Assembly: GCA_018000995.1 (NCBI GenBank)
Contig: JAGNIU010000008.1
Location: 56,775 to 120,774 of the forward strand
Length of the DNA stretch: 64,000 nt
Origin: Bacteroidia bacterium
Lineage (GTDB): Bacteria > Bacteroidota > Bacteroidia > B-17B0 > Aurantibacillaceae
Direction of reading: 5' to 3'
Within the stretch, counting starts at the first letter, position 1. Every line of letters begins with the position of its first letter. The translations under genes and the position numbers were made by a program. Below, one piece after another: positions 1-9,068 of this stretch. The notes under the pieces are model-generated. The model was not told the DNA's origin, did not search any database, and was given only the letters and a program-made list of their open reading frames with translations.

Positions 1-1166
1 GCACTTATAATATAAATATTGCCCTTTTGGTCTTTTCTAACTTTTCTGATTAAACCTGTGCCCTGACTTGAAGGTAATTCAGAATTTTTAAGTTCATTGT
101 TTGCTAGAACCGAGTAATGGAATTTATTGGAACCTATTAATAATCGTGTGCTATCAATAGGAAAGAAGTTTGCTGCATAATTAAAAAACAATCCGTTATT
201 CTGATTATATAAGTCTACATCTTGATTTAATAAAAGATAAACGCCGTTATCTAAAGTAGTTACCCAAATATGTTTTTCGTTATCTGTATTAACTGATGAT
301 ATTGAGGCCTCTTTGAAAATTGACCGTACAATTTTATTTGCGACTGTGTTAAATAAATACAAACCCTTTTGCGTACCAACCCACAAATTTTTCTCATCAC
401 TTCCTTTTACAAACTGTACTAAATGATTAAAACTAACCGGCAAATTATATTTTGTATTGCTCAAATCTTTACCAATCATCTTTTTATCAAAACCATAGTA
501 CACCATATTGCCAACTATATCAGCCTTAGTATTCACTCTTGGCATGGCTTCGCTTTTATTATGACTGAAACTAATTTGTGTGCTATTAGTTAAGTCATTA
601 ATATAAACTTTTGATGTATCGTAACTAATACTGCAAACCGAGCCTTCCTTGTTTTTAAATAAAGTAGAATAAGCTTTCTGATCAGGTGTTAAATTTTCCT
701 TTACCACGTCGCCTTTTTCTATCGATACAAGAGATCGTTGTGTAATGAAGTATACAGTTCCATTATTATCCTCAAGAACTTTTAATCCAATATTTGAACG
801 ACTAATTTTACTTAAATAAGCGCAGTTATAACGACTATAAAATTTATTGTTGTAATAAAAACACAACTCTCCGTTGTAACAAGAGAACCAAACTCTTCCT
901 TTCGAATCTTCATAAATATCAAATACTTCATTATCGCTTAAACCATCGTTGGTAGTGTAAACCTTAAAATTGTAGCCATTAAATTTAGCCACGCCTTTGT
1001 CGGTAGCAAACCAAAAATAGCCGTTATGATCTTGAATAGAATAATACACGTTATTGCTTGGCAAACCATTATTAACCGAGAATTGTATGTAAGAAGGTTG
1101 TTGAGCCCCACATAAAAGCGTCACCGAAATTGCAAGAAAAGAAAATATAATTCTTACTGAATGCAT
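1..1166 (-). CDS. Two-component regulator propeller protein, N-terminal part (cut by window edge)
   Basis: The reading frame starts at ATG 1166 on the minus strand and runs open for 388 codons to the window edge. A signal peptide (MHSVRIIFSFLAIS..., ending near CGAQ) is followed by repeats typical of Reg_prop propeller sensors: GLPSNNVYYSIQDHNGYFWF at about residues 35-55, then GVAKFNG, DGLSDNEVFDIYEDSKGRVW and, further on, LWVGTQKGLYLF and IWVTTLDNGVYLL. Such periplasmic propellers normally continue into a Y_Y_Y domain and a membrane-anchored kinase, LytTR or phosphatase output, which lies outside the window. A perfect TATATTTG element sits just upstream of the start. The family call is firm; the output domain is unknown. 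Confidence 0.85.
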   Translation of the reverse strand, partial: MHSVRIIFSFLAISVTLLCGAQQPSYIQFSVNNGLPSNNVYYSIQDHNGYFWFATDKGVAKFNGYNFKVYTTNDGLSDNEVFDIYEDSKGRVWFSCYNGELCFYYNNKFYSRYNCAYLSKISRSNIGLKVLEDNNGTVYFITQRSLVSIEKGDVVKENLTPDQKAYSTLFKNKEGSVCSISYDTSKVYINDLTNSTQISFSHNKSEAMPRVNTKADIVGNMVYYGFDKKMIGKDLSNTKYNLPVSFNHLVQFVKGSDEKNLWVGTQKGLYLFNTVANKIVRSIFKEASISSVNTDNEKHIWVTTLDNGVYLLLNQDVDLYNQNNGLFFNYAANFFPIDSTRLLIGSNKFHYSVLANNELKNSELPSSQGTGLIRKVRKDQKGNIYIIS

Positions 1167-1172
1167 GAAGTT

Positions 1173-1180
1173 CAAATATA
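1173..1180 (-). promoter_or_regulatory. -7 promoter element of the propeller gene
   Basis: TATATTTG on the minus strand is an exact match to the Bacteroidota sigma-A -7 consensus TAnnTTTG and lies 6 bases before the ATG at 1166. No well-spaced -33 TTG is visible. Confidence 0.5.
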
Positions 1181-1281
1181 ACTAAATTGGGCTTCAAAAA
1201 GGCTATTTACCAATAAGTGATGTTGAATTCATAAAAGGCGCGGTGCTTTTAGCAACAGCTGCAGGAAACCATCTTAAGCTA

Positions 1282-2712
1282 TTAAATCCCTGCGCTCATA
1301 CTAATAAAGAAGCCGCTTTGTTTTTGCTTGTTGAAAGAATATTCAAAGCGCACTACAATATCATAATACGTAACAAAATCTAAACCCATACCATAACCGT
1401 ATTGCCAACTGTTGTTTAGGAAATTTTTCTTTCCGTAAAATTGATCCTGAACATAACCGGCATCACCATTTAAAGTTAAATATACTGCATAAGGAATAGT
1501 ACTGAACTGCTGAAAACGTTTTAAAGCCTTTACTTCAACAATACGCTGCTTAATTAATTTATACTTTAAAGTATTTTTTACTAAAGCCAAATTTTGACCA
1601 TCCATTACAAAATATTCGTAGCCGCGTATGAAATCATTATTGTAACCTAGCCCCCGGTTAAAATAATAAGGCTGGTAATCTGTATTTATATAGCGAACTT
1701 TAATTTGGTTGGCAATGTAAAATCGTTTCGATAGCGGTGTGTATTTTCTAGCGCCTACAATAGCATACATATAACTAAGGGCCTCATCCTTCAAAAAATT
1801 TAAACCGTCTTTTATAACCGCCACATCTATGGTCCAACCTTTTAATGGATACGGCTTATTGTCGCGCTTATCAAAAGTCCATCTGTATTGCAAACTAAAA
1901 TACCCCACCTTCGTTTTCTTGTCACCAAAAAAATCGGGATTCAATTTCGAAATGGTATCATTAATATGCAATTGGTTATATAATAATTCGATAGTGCTTC
2001 GTTGGTATAATGCATTACGTATACTCACCCCCACTTTTGCCTCGTGCTGATAACGCATATAGTTTTTATAATCACGATGAAACAACAAAATATTATTTTC
2101 AGTACTGTAAGCTACTTCGTTATTTCTGCTATAACTATAAGCCATATTAAAACCAACAGTTTGTGCCTTATTTATATATGGTATAGAATACGTAACACCA
2201 TACTTTTCAGAATAACCTCTTCTGAAAATTAAAGTCAAATTATCTTTTCGTCCGGTAAAATTATCCCACCCTAAAGCCAAACCATAATTTACTCTGAATA
2301 AATCCTTAGTGCGCCACCATTGGTTAAAGTTTCTATCTTGAATTTCAAAAATGGGTGTTGGGATAATATACCAGCGCTCTTTTACTTTTATAGTGAAGTC
2401 GACCGTTTTTGAAACACCATCAATCACATACCTTACCGAATCGTAAATAAATAATTGTGTATTAAATATATTTTGTTGCGAGCGTAATGCAATCGCAGCG
2501 ATGTCATTTGAATTAATTGTATCGCCTGAATTAAAAGGTAATTCGCGGGTGATAATATTTTTCCTGGTGATTTTATTTCCACTAATAGAAATGTCACCCA
2601 CTCTTAATGAGACATTAAGTGAATCGTTGCTTTGGGAATGTAGAAAAAAGTTGAGGCTTACAAAAGTGAGAACGAGTGCATGCCTAAATATTGAGGAAAT
2701 GCATAAACTCAT
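1282..2712 (-). CDS. BamA/TamA-family outer membrane protein with one POTRA domain
   Basis: The 476-residue protein has a signal peptide (residues about 1-27, ending SLNFFLHSQS), one POTRA-like domain (about 33-112, with ISGNKITRKNIITRELPF and VKERWYIIP) and then a long series of alternating beta strands that ends FFISMSAGI, as in the 16-stranded barrel of the Omp85/BamA superfamily. It is too short, with too few POTRA domains, to be BamA itself. It probably sits in the outer membrane and assembles or moves proteins or lipids. Its start codon lies 29 bases inside the end of the CBS-domain gene upstream, so the two are probably translationally coupled. The substrate is unknown. Confidence 0.82.
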   Translation of the reverse strand: MSLCISSIFRHALVLTFVSLNFFLHSQSNDSLNVSLRVGDISISGNKITRKNIITRELPFNSGDTINSNDIAAIALRSQQNIFNTQLFIYDSVRYVIDGVSKTVDFTIKVKERWYIIPTPIFEIQDRNFNQWWRTKDLFRVNYGLALGWDNFTGRKDNLTLIFRRGYSEKYGVTYSIPYINKAQTVGFNMAYSYSRNNEVAYSTENNILLFHRDYKNYMRYQHEAKVGVSIRNALYQRSTIELLYNQLHINDTISKLNPDFFGDKKTKVGYFSLQYRWTFDKRDNKPYPLKGWTIDVAVIKDGLNFLKDEALSYMYAIVGARKYTPLSKRFYIANQIKVRYINTDYQPYYFNRGLGYNNDFIRGYEYFVMDGQNLALVKNTLKYKLIKQRIVEVKALKRFQQFSTIPYAVYLTLNGDAGYVQDQFYGKKNFLNNSWQYGYGMGLDFVTYYDIVVRFEYSFNKQKQSGFFISMSAGI

Positions 2713-3346
2713 CCAGTTTGTTTTTTAAATCATTCTCATAATCACCATAATTATAAGATGCTTTTACTGTGTAATTATAACGACCAAATGTTTGCAAGAT
2801 GCGCGATAGATCTTCGCGGTTCACCTTCACTGTCACTTCAATTTTTGTACTGTCAGGAATTGATGAAACGTGAAGACTTAAAATTTTCGCATCGTTACCT
2901 TCAATAATATTTCCTATCTGTGTAACCGAATAATCATTTTGATTTAATTCTAATACAATTACACCACCGGGATTTTGCACTGAAGCCATCGTCGCTAAAT
3001 TTACAACGATACCTTTTAAAGTAATACAGCCCTTATAAAATTCATTCTCATCCAGCACCGGAATTAAAGTGAGATTTAATGAAGTCATTAACTTCAATAA
3101 TTCATACGTATGCTGATAGTGGTGAATGATAGGTTTTAAAATTGGAAGTTTTGCAGATTCGAAACTTTCTTCAGGCTTGTTATAATCCAATAGGTCGCTC
3201 TCAGAAACGACACCAATTAACTGACGATTACTCACCAAAGGCAAATGCGATACTTTGAATTGCTCCATCCAATCGAGCGCCATTTCAACGGTGTCGGTTA
3301 CTTTAAGAGGCGGAATCTCGTCGGTTATAAGGTCGGAAACTAACAT
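2684..3346 (-). CDS. CBS-domain protein with C-terminal ACT-like region
   Basis: The 220-residue soluble protein carries two CBS motifs: residues about 5-55 (MLVSDLITDEIPPLKVTDTV, then SHLPLVSNRQLIGVVSESDL) and about 70-118 (LNLTLIPVLDENEFYKGCIT). An alpha/beta region follows (about 125-200, GVIVLELNQNDYSVTQIGNI and KIEVTVKVNREDLSRILQTF) that looks like an ACT-type regulatory fold. CBS pairs bind adenine nucleotides and usually regulate a partner protein. It is divergent from pdxJ, 51 bases away, and overlaps the BamA-like gene by 29 bases. The ligand and target cannot be read from sequence. Confidence 0.8.
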   Translation of the reverse strand: MLVSDLITDEIPPLKVTDTVEMALDWMEQFKVSHLPLVSNRQLIGVVSESDLLDYNKPEESFESAKLPILKPIIHHYQHTYELLKLMTSLNLTLIPVLDENEFYKGCITLKGIVVNLATMASVQNPGGVIVLELNQNDYSVTQIGNIIEGNDAKILSLHVSSIPDSTKIEVTVKVNREDLSRILQTFGRYNYTVKASYNYGDYENDLKNKLDEFMHFLNI

Positions 3347-3378
3347 AAATTTATATGTGTAAATTTAACACTTTTCCT

Positions 3379-3386
3379 TAGTTTTG
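3379..3386 (+). promoter_or_regulatory. -7 promoter element of pdxJ
   Basis: TAGTTTTG matches TAnnTTTG exactly and lies 11 bases before the pdxJ start codon, which implies a very short 5' leader. No clear -33 element is visible. Confidence 0.5.
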
Positions 3387-3397
3387 TATAATAAATT

Positions 3398-4117
3398 ATG
3401 GCAACCAAATTAAGTGTTAATATTAATAAAATCGCTACCATTCGCAATGCGCGCGGTGGCAATACCCCTGATTTAATTAAGGCAGCTATTGATATTGAAC
3501 GTTTTGGAGGGCAAGGAATAACAGTACATCCTCGTCCTGATGAAAGACATATTCGTTACGCTGATGTTTACGAATTGAAAAAAGTTGTTAAGACAGAATT
3601 TAATATAGAGGGAAATCCCACAGAACAAAAATTTATTGATTTAGTTTTACAAGTAAAGCCTGAGCAAGTAACATTAGTGCCTGATTCGATGGGACAAATT
3701 ACTTCCGATCATGGTTGGGACACAGTGAAACATAAAGATTATTTAAAAGATATTATTTCTGAATTTAAAAAAGCGGGCATCCGCACTTCTATTTTTGTTG
3801 ATCCTATCGTGAAAATGGTAGAAGGCGCGAAAGAAACGGGAACTGATAGAATTGAATTGTATACTGAAGAATACGCGAGATATTATTCTACAAAAAGAGA
3901 GCAAGTTATAAAACCATTTACTGAAGCTGCAATGGTAGCCCAAAAATTAGGATTAGGAATTAATGCCGGTCACGATTTAAGTTTAGAAAATTTAAAATTC
4001 TTTAAAGAAAATGTTCCAGGTTTACTAGAAGTTTCTATTGGTCACGCCCTAATTAGCGACGCACTTTATTTTGGATTCGAGAATACGGTTCAGATGTATT
4101 TGAGGGAATTACGTTAA
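3398..4117 (+). CDS. pdxJ: Pyridoxine 5'-phosphate synthase
   Basis: PdxJ condenses 1-deoxyxylulose 5-phosphate with 3-amino-2-oxopropyl phosphate to pyridoxine 5'-phosphate, the last ring-forming step of the DXP-dependent vitamin B6 pathway. The 239-residue length is normal for this TIM barrel. The N-terminal LSVNINKIATIRNARGG, the ITVHPRPDERHIRYADVYEL segment, the EFNIEGNP strand, VTLVPD and the C-terminal GLGINAGHDLSLENL and EVSIGHALISDAL phosphate-binding segments are all intact. It is monocistronic, divergent from the CBS gene, and convergent with pgeF across a hairpin repeat. Confidence 0.96.
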   Translation: MATKLSVNINKIATIRNARGGNTPDLIKAAIDIERFGGQGITVHPRPDERHIRYADVYELKKVVKTEFNIEGNPTEQKFIDLVLQVKPEQVTLVPDSMGQITSDHGWDTVKHKDYLKDIISEFKKAGIRTSIFVDPIVKMVEGAKETGTDRIELYTEEYARYYSTKREQVIKPFTEAAMVAQKLGLGINAGHDLSLENLKFFKENVPGLLEVSIGHALISDALYFGFENTVQMYLRELR

Positions 4118-4187
4118 GCGGTGCCTTCGACAAGCTCAGGCACCGCCTACTTTTGAAAACGCGGTGGTTGAGCTTGTCGAAACCACC
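4118..4187. repeat. Paired hairpin repeat with TCGACAAGCTC loop
   Basis: Two hairpins lie head to head between convergent pdxJ and pgeF. At 4118-4146 the arms GCGGTGCC/GGCACCGC enclose TTCGACAAGCTCA. At 4163-4187 the arms GGTGGTT/AACCACC enclose the inverted copy GAGCTTGTCGA. The same constant loop with other stems recurs at 43798-43857. Probably an interspersed bidirectional terminator-like repeat. Confidence 0.8.
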
Positions 4188-4194
4188 TTCCAAA

Positions 4195-4872
4195 TCATTC
4201 TTTAATTCCAATCACTGCCAACATTCTTCCCGTAATACCTTTTTCTTTTCGGTAAGAGAAAAATTTATCGTTATCAGTAATCGTACAATAGTTAGAAATT
4301 TCAATATTACTTTCTTTCAATCCGAATTGTAATAACTGTTTTTTATTTTCCTTCTTTAAATCAATGAAATATTTTTGTTTGGATTCATCAAAACGTTTTA
4401 CATCATCAGAAAATTGAACCGCGACTTCCTCCCCTACCTCGAAATTTTCTTCACCAATACAAGCACCAATAAATGCGAGACAATCTTCTCCTTTAGTTCC
4501 GTAATTGCTTTGCATGGCCTTTAAAGTTTCAGAGACAATATGTGCAGCAGTTCCTCTCCATCCCGCATGAATAGCAGCAACAGCTTTGTTTTTTGTATCG
4601 TAAATTAAAACAGGTGTACAATCTGCTATAGAAACGCAAGCGAATACATTTGGTTTATTGGTGATGACTGCATCGCAACCTTCCCCTTTCATTGGGGAAT
4701 CTGCAACTAATACTTTATTACCATGCACTAATTTACTCCAAGCAATATTATCTTCCGAAATACCAAGCTTATCAAAAAATAATTTCCTGTTTTGTTTTAT
4801 AACTTCTAAATCATCTCCTGAAGAAAATCCTAAATTCAATTCATTATAAGGTAAAACACTTAACCCTCCCAA
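4195..4872 (-). CDS. pgeF: YfiH/PgeF-type purine nucleoside phosphorylase / peptidoglycan editing factor
   Basis: The protein belongs to the YfiH (laccase-domain, DUF152) family of zinc enzymes; members act on purine nucleosides, and YfiH keeps wrong residues out of peptidoglycan stems. The metal-site residues are present: His50 in SKLVHGNKV, Cys85 in SIADCTPVL and His102 in AAIHAGWRGT, plus GACIGEENFEVGEEV. The start given is a TTG at 4872, the first accepted start codon in frame. The frame stays open upstream to about 4948 and encodes NIVAAQSTRLGGLS, which looks like the conserved first strand of the family, but it holds no ATG, GTG or TTG. Translation may therefore begin at a rare codon such as ATT 4932, right after the stop of the upstream gene. 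Confidence 0.85.
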   Translation of the reverse strand: MGGLSVLPYNELNLGFSSGDDLEVIKQNRKLFFDKLGISEDNIAWSKLVHGNKVLVADSPMKGEGCDAVITNKPNVFACVSIADCTPVLIYDTKNKAVAAIHAGWRGTAAHIVSETLKAMQSNYGTKGEDCLAFIGACIGEENFEVGEEVAVQFSDDVKRFDESKQKYFIDLKKENKKQLLQFGLKESNIEISNYCTITDNDKFFSYRKEKGITGRMLAVIGIKE

Positions 4873-4936
4873 CCTTGTGCTTTGTGCGGCGACAATGTTA
4901 AGAGGCCTAAATATTTCAGGAACTAATAAAATAAAA

Positions 4937-6139
4937 TTATTTCTGAATTATTAATTTTTCAGTTCTAGAATGACCATTTTGTAAATCGGTGATTTTTACA
5001 AAATAAATGCCGTTGGGATAATCTAAATTTAAATCAGAAATACTGTTACCTAATTTCTGATGAAGAAGTACTTTTCCGGTAACATCAGTTAGCGAAATTG
5101 TTAAGTTCCCGGTCGCGGGATTTTTTACGTGTAATTTTCCGTTTGAAGGATTAGGATAAATATTTACCTCAACCAATTCATTCTCTTTAATACCGCTACT
5201 AACACAAAATACTATACCCAATGAAATAGGACCGGAATTTAAATCAATTTTTGGAAATGTTGGAGGAGGAGTTAAATCACAAAAAGTAAAAGTACCACCC
5301 AGTGTTCCTGAATTGGCAGATGTATCCGCTACCTGAAAATAACCACTAGCCGGTCCTCTAACAGTATCTGTATTATACCAACTATCTAAAACTGTTACGT
5401 TACCGCTGTTCACAAACGCCGCTGTATTTCCAGGTGTATAATTATGGAAATTTTTTGTCAAGCGAACTTTTCCACTAATATTATTATAAAATTTCGATTT
5501 GTTCCAAGTGCTAGCCGTCAAAATTAATGAGTCGTTATTGTTATAGATCCCGTTATTTGTGAAAGCATAACCTCCATGGTAATTATTATTGATGAAATTG
5601 CCATTGTTCAACGACCATGTTGAATTTATTCTTCCATTATTTGTTAATGTAAATCCTGTTGCGTTGGTTAAACTGTCGCCGGTAATTTTTCCGGTTGTAG
5701 CGTTAGTTAAATTTCCTGCAACATACATACTATCCATTTGGATGTTTCCTGCATTTGTAAAAGTTACCGAATTCGTAAAAGCGCTTACGGTAAAACTTCC
5801 CGGATTTGTTATAGAGCCTGAAGAAACTAATAGATAACGAAAATTTGCATTCCCATTATTATTAAAATAACCACCGTTAATCCAGATGTCGCGGTTTAAA
5901 GACGCATCTTGAATTAATGAACCGGTGTTATTAATTGTTATACCACCAGTATTAAATATCATGCTTGTGTTTAAGGTAACATTGTTATTGATGGTAACAC
6001 TATATCCATTAATAGGTACACATGTACAATTCCAGGTTAATGGATTCGTCCAGTTTCCATTTGCAATACTTGTTGCAGTTTGAGCTTTTACGCTAACAGT
6101 TAAAGATGTGAAAATTAAAATTTGTAAAAGTTTTTTCAT
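4937..6139 (-). CDS. Secreted protein with type IX secretion sorting domain
   Basis: The frame is open from 6169, but the start at 6139 gives a proper signal peptide (MKKLLQILIFTSLTVSVKAQ), so it is preferred. The middle of the 400-residue protein is rich in short repeats around the words NNG, TNATG and ITNNGSL, like a beta-helix or adhesin stalk, and begins with an NGNWTNPLTWNC module seen in Bacteroidota surface proteins. The last 80 residues (VNIYPNPSNGKLHV ... LDYPNGIYFVKI ... KLIIQK) are a type A Por secretion sorting domain, so the protein is exported through the T9SS and probably attached to the surface. The specific function is unknown. Confidence 0.85.
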   Translation of the reverse strand: MKKLLQILIFTSLTVSVKAQTATSIANGNWTNPLTWNCTCVPINGYSVTINNNVTLNTSMIFNTGGITINNTGSLIQDASLNRDIWINGGYFNNNGNANFRYLLVSSGSITNPGSFTVSAFTNSVTFTNAGNIQMDSMYVAGNLTNATTGKITGDSLTNATGFTLTNNGRINSTWSLNNGNFINNNYHGGYAFTNNGIYNNNDSLILTASTWNKSKFYNNISGKVRLTKNFHNYTPGNTAAFVNSGNVTVLDSWYNTDTVRGPASGYFQVADTSANSGTLGGTFTFCDLTPPPTFPKIDLNSGPISLGIVFCVSSGIKENELVEVNIYPNPSNGKLHVKNPATGNLTISLTDVTGKVLLHQKLGNSISDLNLDYPNGIYFVKITDLQNGHSRTEKLIIQK

Positions 6140-6200
6140 GTGTTGATGTATTGGTACATAAATATACAAAAAAATTACTGCTTTAAAATGGTGATTTACC

Positions 6201-6569
6201 TCAGCTTTTAGAAGGTTTTGTATAAAGCCAGGCCCACCAAATTAACACAAATTGAATTGGTAAACGGATAACACTTATTAAAAATCCCGGATGATGCATT
6301 TCATAAAAATCAAATGTCATGGGAATATGTATTACAAATAAAAACACCACAAGCATAGCAATGATTAAATATGCTGAAAGTCGTCTTGTTTTTTCTAATA
6401 ATAACATGATGGCTAAAATTATTTCTGCAACTCCACCCGAATAATTCAAAAACGAATGATAAGGCAACCACTCGGGCATAAGAATTTTATAAAAACGAGG
6501 ATTTACAAAATGATAAACTCCGGCAGCAGCATACAACAATGCCATTACATACAAAAACACTTTTTTCAT
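6201..6569 (-). CDS. DoxX-like integral membrane protein
   Basis: This 122-residue protein has four predicted membrane helices (about 4-20, 42-60, 68-87, 98-115), a length and topology typical of DoxX/DoxD-like proteins. The GVYHFVNPRFYKILMPEWLP segment after helix 1 and the SGGVAEIILAIMLL helix are characteristic. Some DoxX relatives support thiol or thiosulfate redox chemistry, but many are uncharacterised; no substrate can be assigned here. It is divergent from the gene at 6611, and its start is supported by ATG 6569 before an AT-rich shared promoter region. Confidence 0.75.
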   Translation of the reverse strand: MKKVFLYVMALLYAAAGVYHFVNPRFYKILMPEWLPYHSFLNYSGGVAEIILAIMLLLEKTRRLSAYLIIAMLVVFLFVIHIPMTFDFYEMHHPGFLISVIRLPIQFVLIWWAWLYTKPSKS

Positions 6570-6610
6570 TATTTAAATTTACGCAAATAATTTATACTTA
6601 TATTTAGTGT

Positions 6611-7087
6611 ATGAAGTCGGGCACTTTAGCTGAAATAAAAAAAGAGTTACAAGAATTAGAACCAAAACAATTGGCCGATTTATGCATTGCTTTAGCTAAG
6701 TACAAAAAAGATAATAAAGAGTATCTCGACTATTTAATGTTTGAGAGTCATGATAAAAATGGCTTCGTGACACAGGTAAAACAATTAGTGGATGAAAATT
6801 TTGTTGAATTAAAACCTGACATCAATTTATATTACGCTAAAAAAAGTTTGCGTAAAATTTTACGCATCATTAATAAATATATAAAGTACATTGGCGACAA
6901 AGCCATTGCTGCAGAACTTCACATTTATTTTTGCAAGAAACTAAAAGAATCAAAAATTCCTATTGAGAAAAGCGCGCGTTTGGTAAACCTGAAAGCTGCG
7001 GAACTAAAAAAGATAAAAGCGTTGATTGATGCGTTACACGAAGATTTACAATACGATTATTTGAAAGACCTGGAAGAGATTAGTTAA
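6611..7087 (+). CDS. Small helical cytosolic protein (possibly DUF6155)
   Basis: The 158-residue protein is almost entirely helical and lysine-rich, with no signal peptide or membrane segment. It opens GTLAEIKKELQELEPKQLAD and has a conserved-looking YYAKKSLRKILRIINKYIKY helix. It resembles the DUF6155 group of Bacteroidota proteins, but I am not certain. No catalytic motif is visible. It has its own promoter (TATATTTA just before the ATG, one base off consensus) and its last 8 bases overlap the end of rnc on the opposite strand. Confidence 0.65.
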   Translation: MKSGTLAEIKKELQELEPKQLADLCIALAKYKKDNKEYLDYLMFESHDKNGFVTQVKQLVDENFVELKPDINLYYAKKSLRKILRIINKYIKYIGDKAIAAELHIYFCKKLKESKIPIEKSARLVNLKAAELKKIKALIDALHEDLQYDYLKDLEEIS

Positions 7088-7787
7088 TATTCAATTCTTC
7101 CAAAGTTAATTGCGCTGCTTTCTGTTCAGCTACACGTTTGCTATAGTTTTCGAAAGTAACATAAGGTTTATCATCAATAAAAACCTGAACCACAAAAATT
7201 TTCGTTTTCCCTTTTTGTTCTTCACTAAGCAAACGATACTCTAAAGTAAATTTATTTTTCTGACAATAAATTTGTAGCATGCTTTTAAAATCTGAATCAG
7301 TATTCATTAACTCATCTATATCAACATGAATTTTTATAATGCGTTTCAGAATAAAATTTTTACACTTAACAAATCCTTTATCGATATACACAGCACCAAT
7401 CAAAGCTTCGAAAGCATCACCATAAACTGATGACTTTGATTTTTCGTTTTCCTTTAATCCAACTTTCAAATAAGTATCAATACCTAATTTAAGGGCGAGC
7501 TGCTGTAAATTTTGTCCGTTTACGATTTTAGAACGCAGCTGCGTTAAAAAACCTTCGTCTTTATAGGGAAATAATTTAAATAAATGTTCTGCAATTACTG
7601 CGCCCAAAACCGCATCACCCAAAAACTCGAGACGTTCGTTGTTTACGGTTTCGCGTTTGCTACTGTGTAAAAAGGCTTGTTTGTATAATGAAATGTTTCC
7701 TGGTGTAAAACCCAATAAAGTTTTCAAGCTCTTTTTTAGTTGAGCGTCAGATTTGTTTTTTGAAAAACTTAGTAAAGATTTTAGCAA
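7080..7787 (-). CDS. rnc: Ribonuclease III
   Basis: RNase III cleaves double-stranded RNA during rRNA maturation and mRNA decay. The 235-residue protein has the catalytic domain (residues about 18-160) with the signature ERLEFLGDAVLGAVIA at 51-66, which supplies the metal-binding Glu and Asp, and a second acidic cluster in YGDAFEALIGAVYIDKG. A double-stranded RNA-binding domain fills residues about 165-232, ending RVAEQKAAQLTLEEL. It lies 7 bases downstream of fabF in the acpP-fabF-rnc cluster, an arrangement common in Bacteroidota. Confidence 0.96.
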   Translation of the reverse strand: MLKSLLSFSKNKSDAQLKKSLKTLLGFTPGNISLYKQAFLHSSKRETVNNERLEFLGDAVLGAVIAEHLFKLFPYKDEGFLTQLRSKIVNGQNLQQLALKLGIDTYLKVGLKENEKSKSSVYGDAFEALIGAVYIDKGFVKCKNFILKRIIKIHVDIDELMNTDSDFKSMLQIYCQKNKFTLEYRLLSEEQKGKTKIFVVQVFIDDKPYVTFENYSKRVAEQKAAQLTLEELNIN

Positions 7788-7794
7788 GCTTATA

Positions 7795-9048
7795 TTATTG
7801 CTTAAACTTTTTCAAAACAACAGCAGCATTATGTCCGCCAAAACCAAATGTATTGGTAATAGCAGCATTCACTGTGCGTTTTTGCATTTTGTTTAAGGTT
7901 AAATTAAATCTTGGATCAATTTCCGGATCAACAGTAGTATGATTGATTGTTGGAGGGATGATATCATTTTTTACTGCTAATACAGTTGCAATAGCTTCAA
8001 TAGCACCTGCAGCACCTAATAAATGACCTGTCATACTTTTTGTAGAACTGATATTCATTTTAAAAGCATTTTCACCAAATACATTGGCAATTGCTTTTAA
8101 TTCGGCACCATCACCTAATGGAGTGCTTGTACCATGTGTATTGATGTAATCAATTTCGTTAGCAGAAATTTCAGCATCTTTTAATGCACGTTGCATTACT
8201 AATGTTGCGCCTAATCCATCAGGATGAGGAGCTGTGATATGATAAGCATCGCCACTCATACCACCACCAATAACTTCAGCGTAAATTTTAGCACCGCGGT
8301 TTAAAGCGTGTTCTAATTCTTCTAATATTAAAGCGCCACCACCTTCACCTAAAACAAAACCATCGCGGGTTGCATCATAAGGACGGGAAGCAGTTGCAGG
8401 AGAGTCGTTATTTAAACTCATTGCTTGACAAGCGTTAAATCCACCCATACCACTTTCGTTAATGGCAGCTTCAGAACCACCGGTAACAATTGCATTTGCT
8501 TTTCCTAAACGGATATAATTGAACGCATCAATTAAAGCGTTAGTTGATGAAGCGCAAGCGGCAACTGTTGTGAAGTTTGGACCACGTAAACCAAAACGAA
8601 TAGAGATGTGACCTGAACAAATATCAGCTATCATTTTAGGAATAAAGAATGGATTGAAACGAGGAGTACCATCACCTTTTGCAAAAGCAAAGGTTTCAGT
8701 TTGAAATGTATCAAGACCTCCGATACCGGAACCCCAGATAACACCAATCTCATTTTTATCAATACCTTCTTTATCGATACCTGAATCGGCAATAGCCTGA
8801 ACTGCTGCTGCCATACCATAATGGGTAAAAGCATCAACACGACGAGCTTCCTTTTTATCGAAATAATCTTCTGGATTAAACCCTTTTACTTCACAAGCGA
8901 AGCGGGTTTTAAATTTAGTTGCATCAAAGCGCGTAATAATAGCGGCTCCGCTAACACCATTAACCAAGTTTGTCCAATAATCATTTACATTATTGCCCAA
9001 AGGTGTAACAGCACCCAGTCCGGTTACCACTACGCGTTTTAATTGCAT
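7795..9048 (-). CDS. fabF: 3-oxoacyl-ACP synthase II
   Basis: FabF elongates acyl-ACP with malonyl-ACP in type II fatty acid synthesis. The 417-residue length is standard, and the catalytic triad is intact: Cys165 in VAACASSTNAL, His305 in NTHGTSTPLGD and His342 in KSMTGHLLGAAG. The N-terminal VVVTGLGAVTPLG and C-terminal TNTFGFGGHNAAVVL are the usual thiolase-fold signatures. It lies 20 bases downstream of acpP and 7 bases upstream of rnc, so it is probably transcribed from the acpP promoter. Confidence 0.97.
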   Translation of the reverse strand: MQLKRVVVTGLGAVTPLGNNVNDYWTNLVNGVSGAAIITRFDATKFKTRFACEVKGFNPEDYFDKKEARRVDAFTHYGMAAAVQAIADSGIDKEGIDKNEIGVIWGSGIGGLDTFQTETFAFAKGDGTPRFNPFFIPKMIADICSGHISIRFGLRGPNFTTVAACASSTNALIDAFNYIRLGKANAIVTGGSEAAINESGMGGFNACQAMSLNNDSPATASRPYDATRDGFVLGEGGGALILEELEHALNRGAKIYAEVIGGGMSGDAYHITAPHPDGLGATLVMQRALKDAEISANEIDYINTHGTSTPLGDGAELKAIANVFGENAFKMNISSTKSMTGHLLGAAGAIEAIATVLAVKNDIIPPTINHTTVDPEIDPRFNLTLNKMQKRTVNAAITNTFGFGGHNAAVVLKKFKQ

Positions 9049-9068
9049 AAAAAATAAGTTAGATTAAA

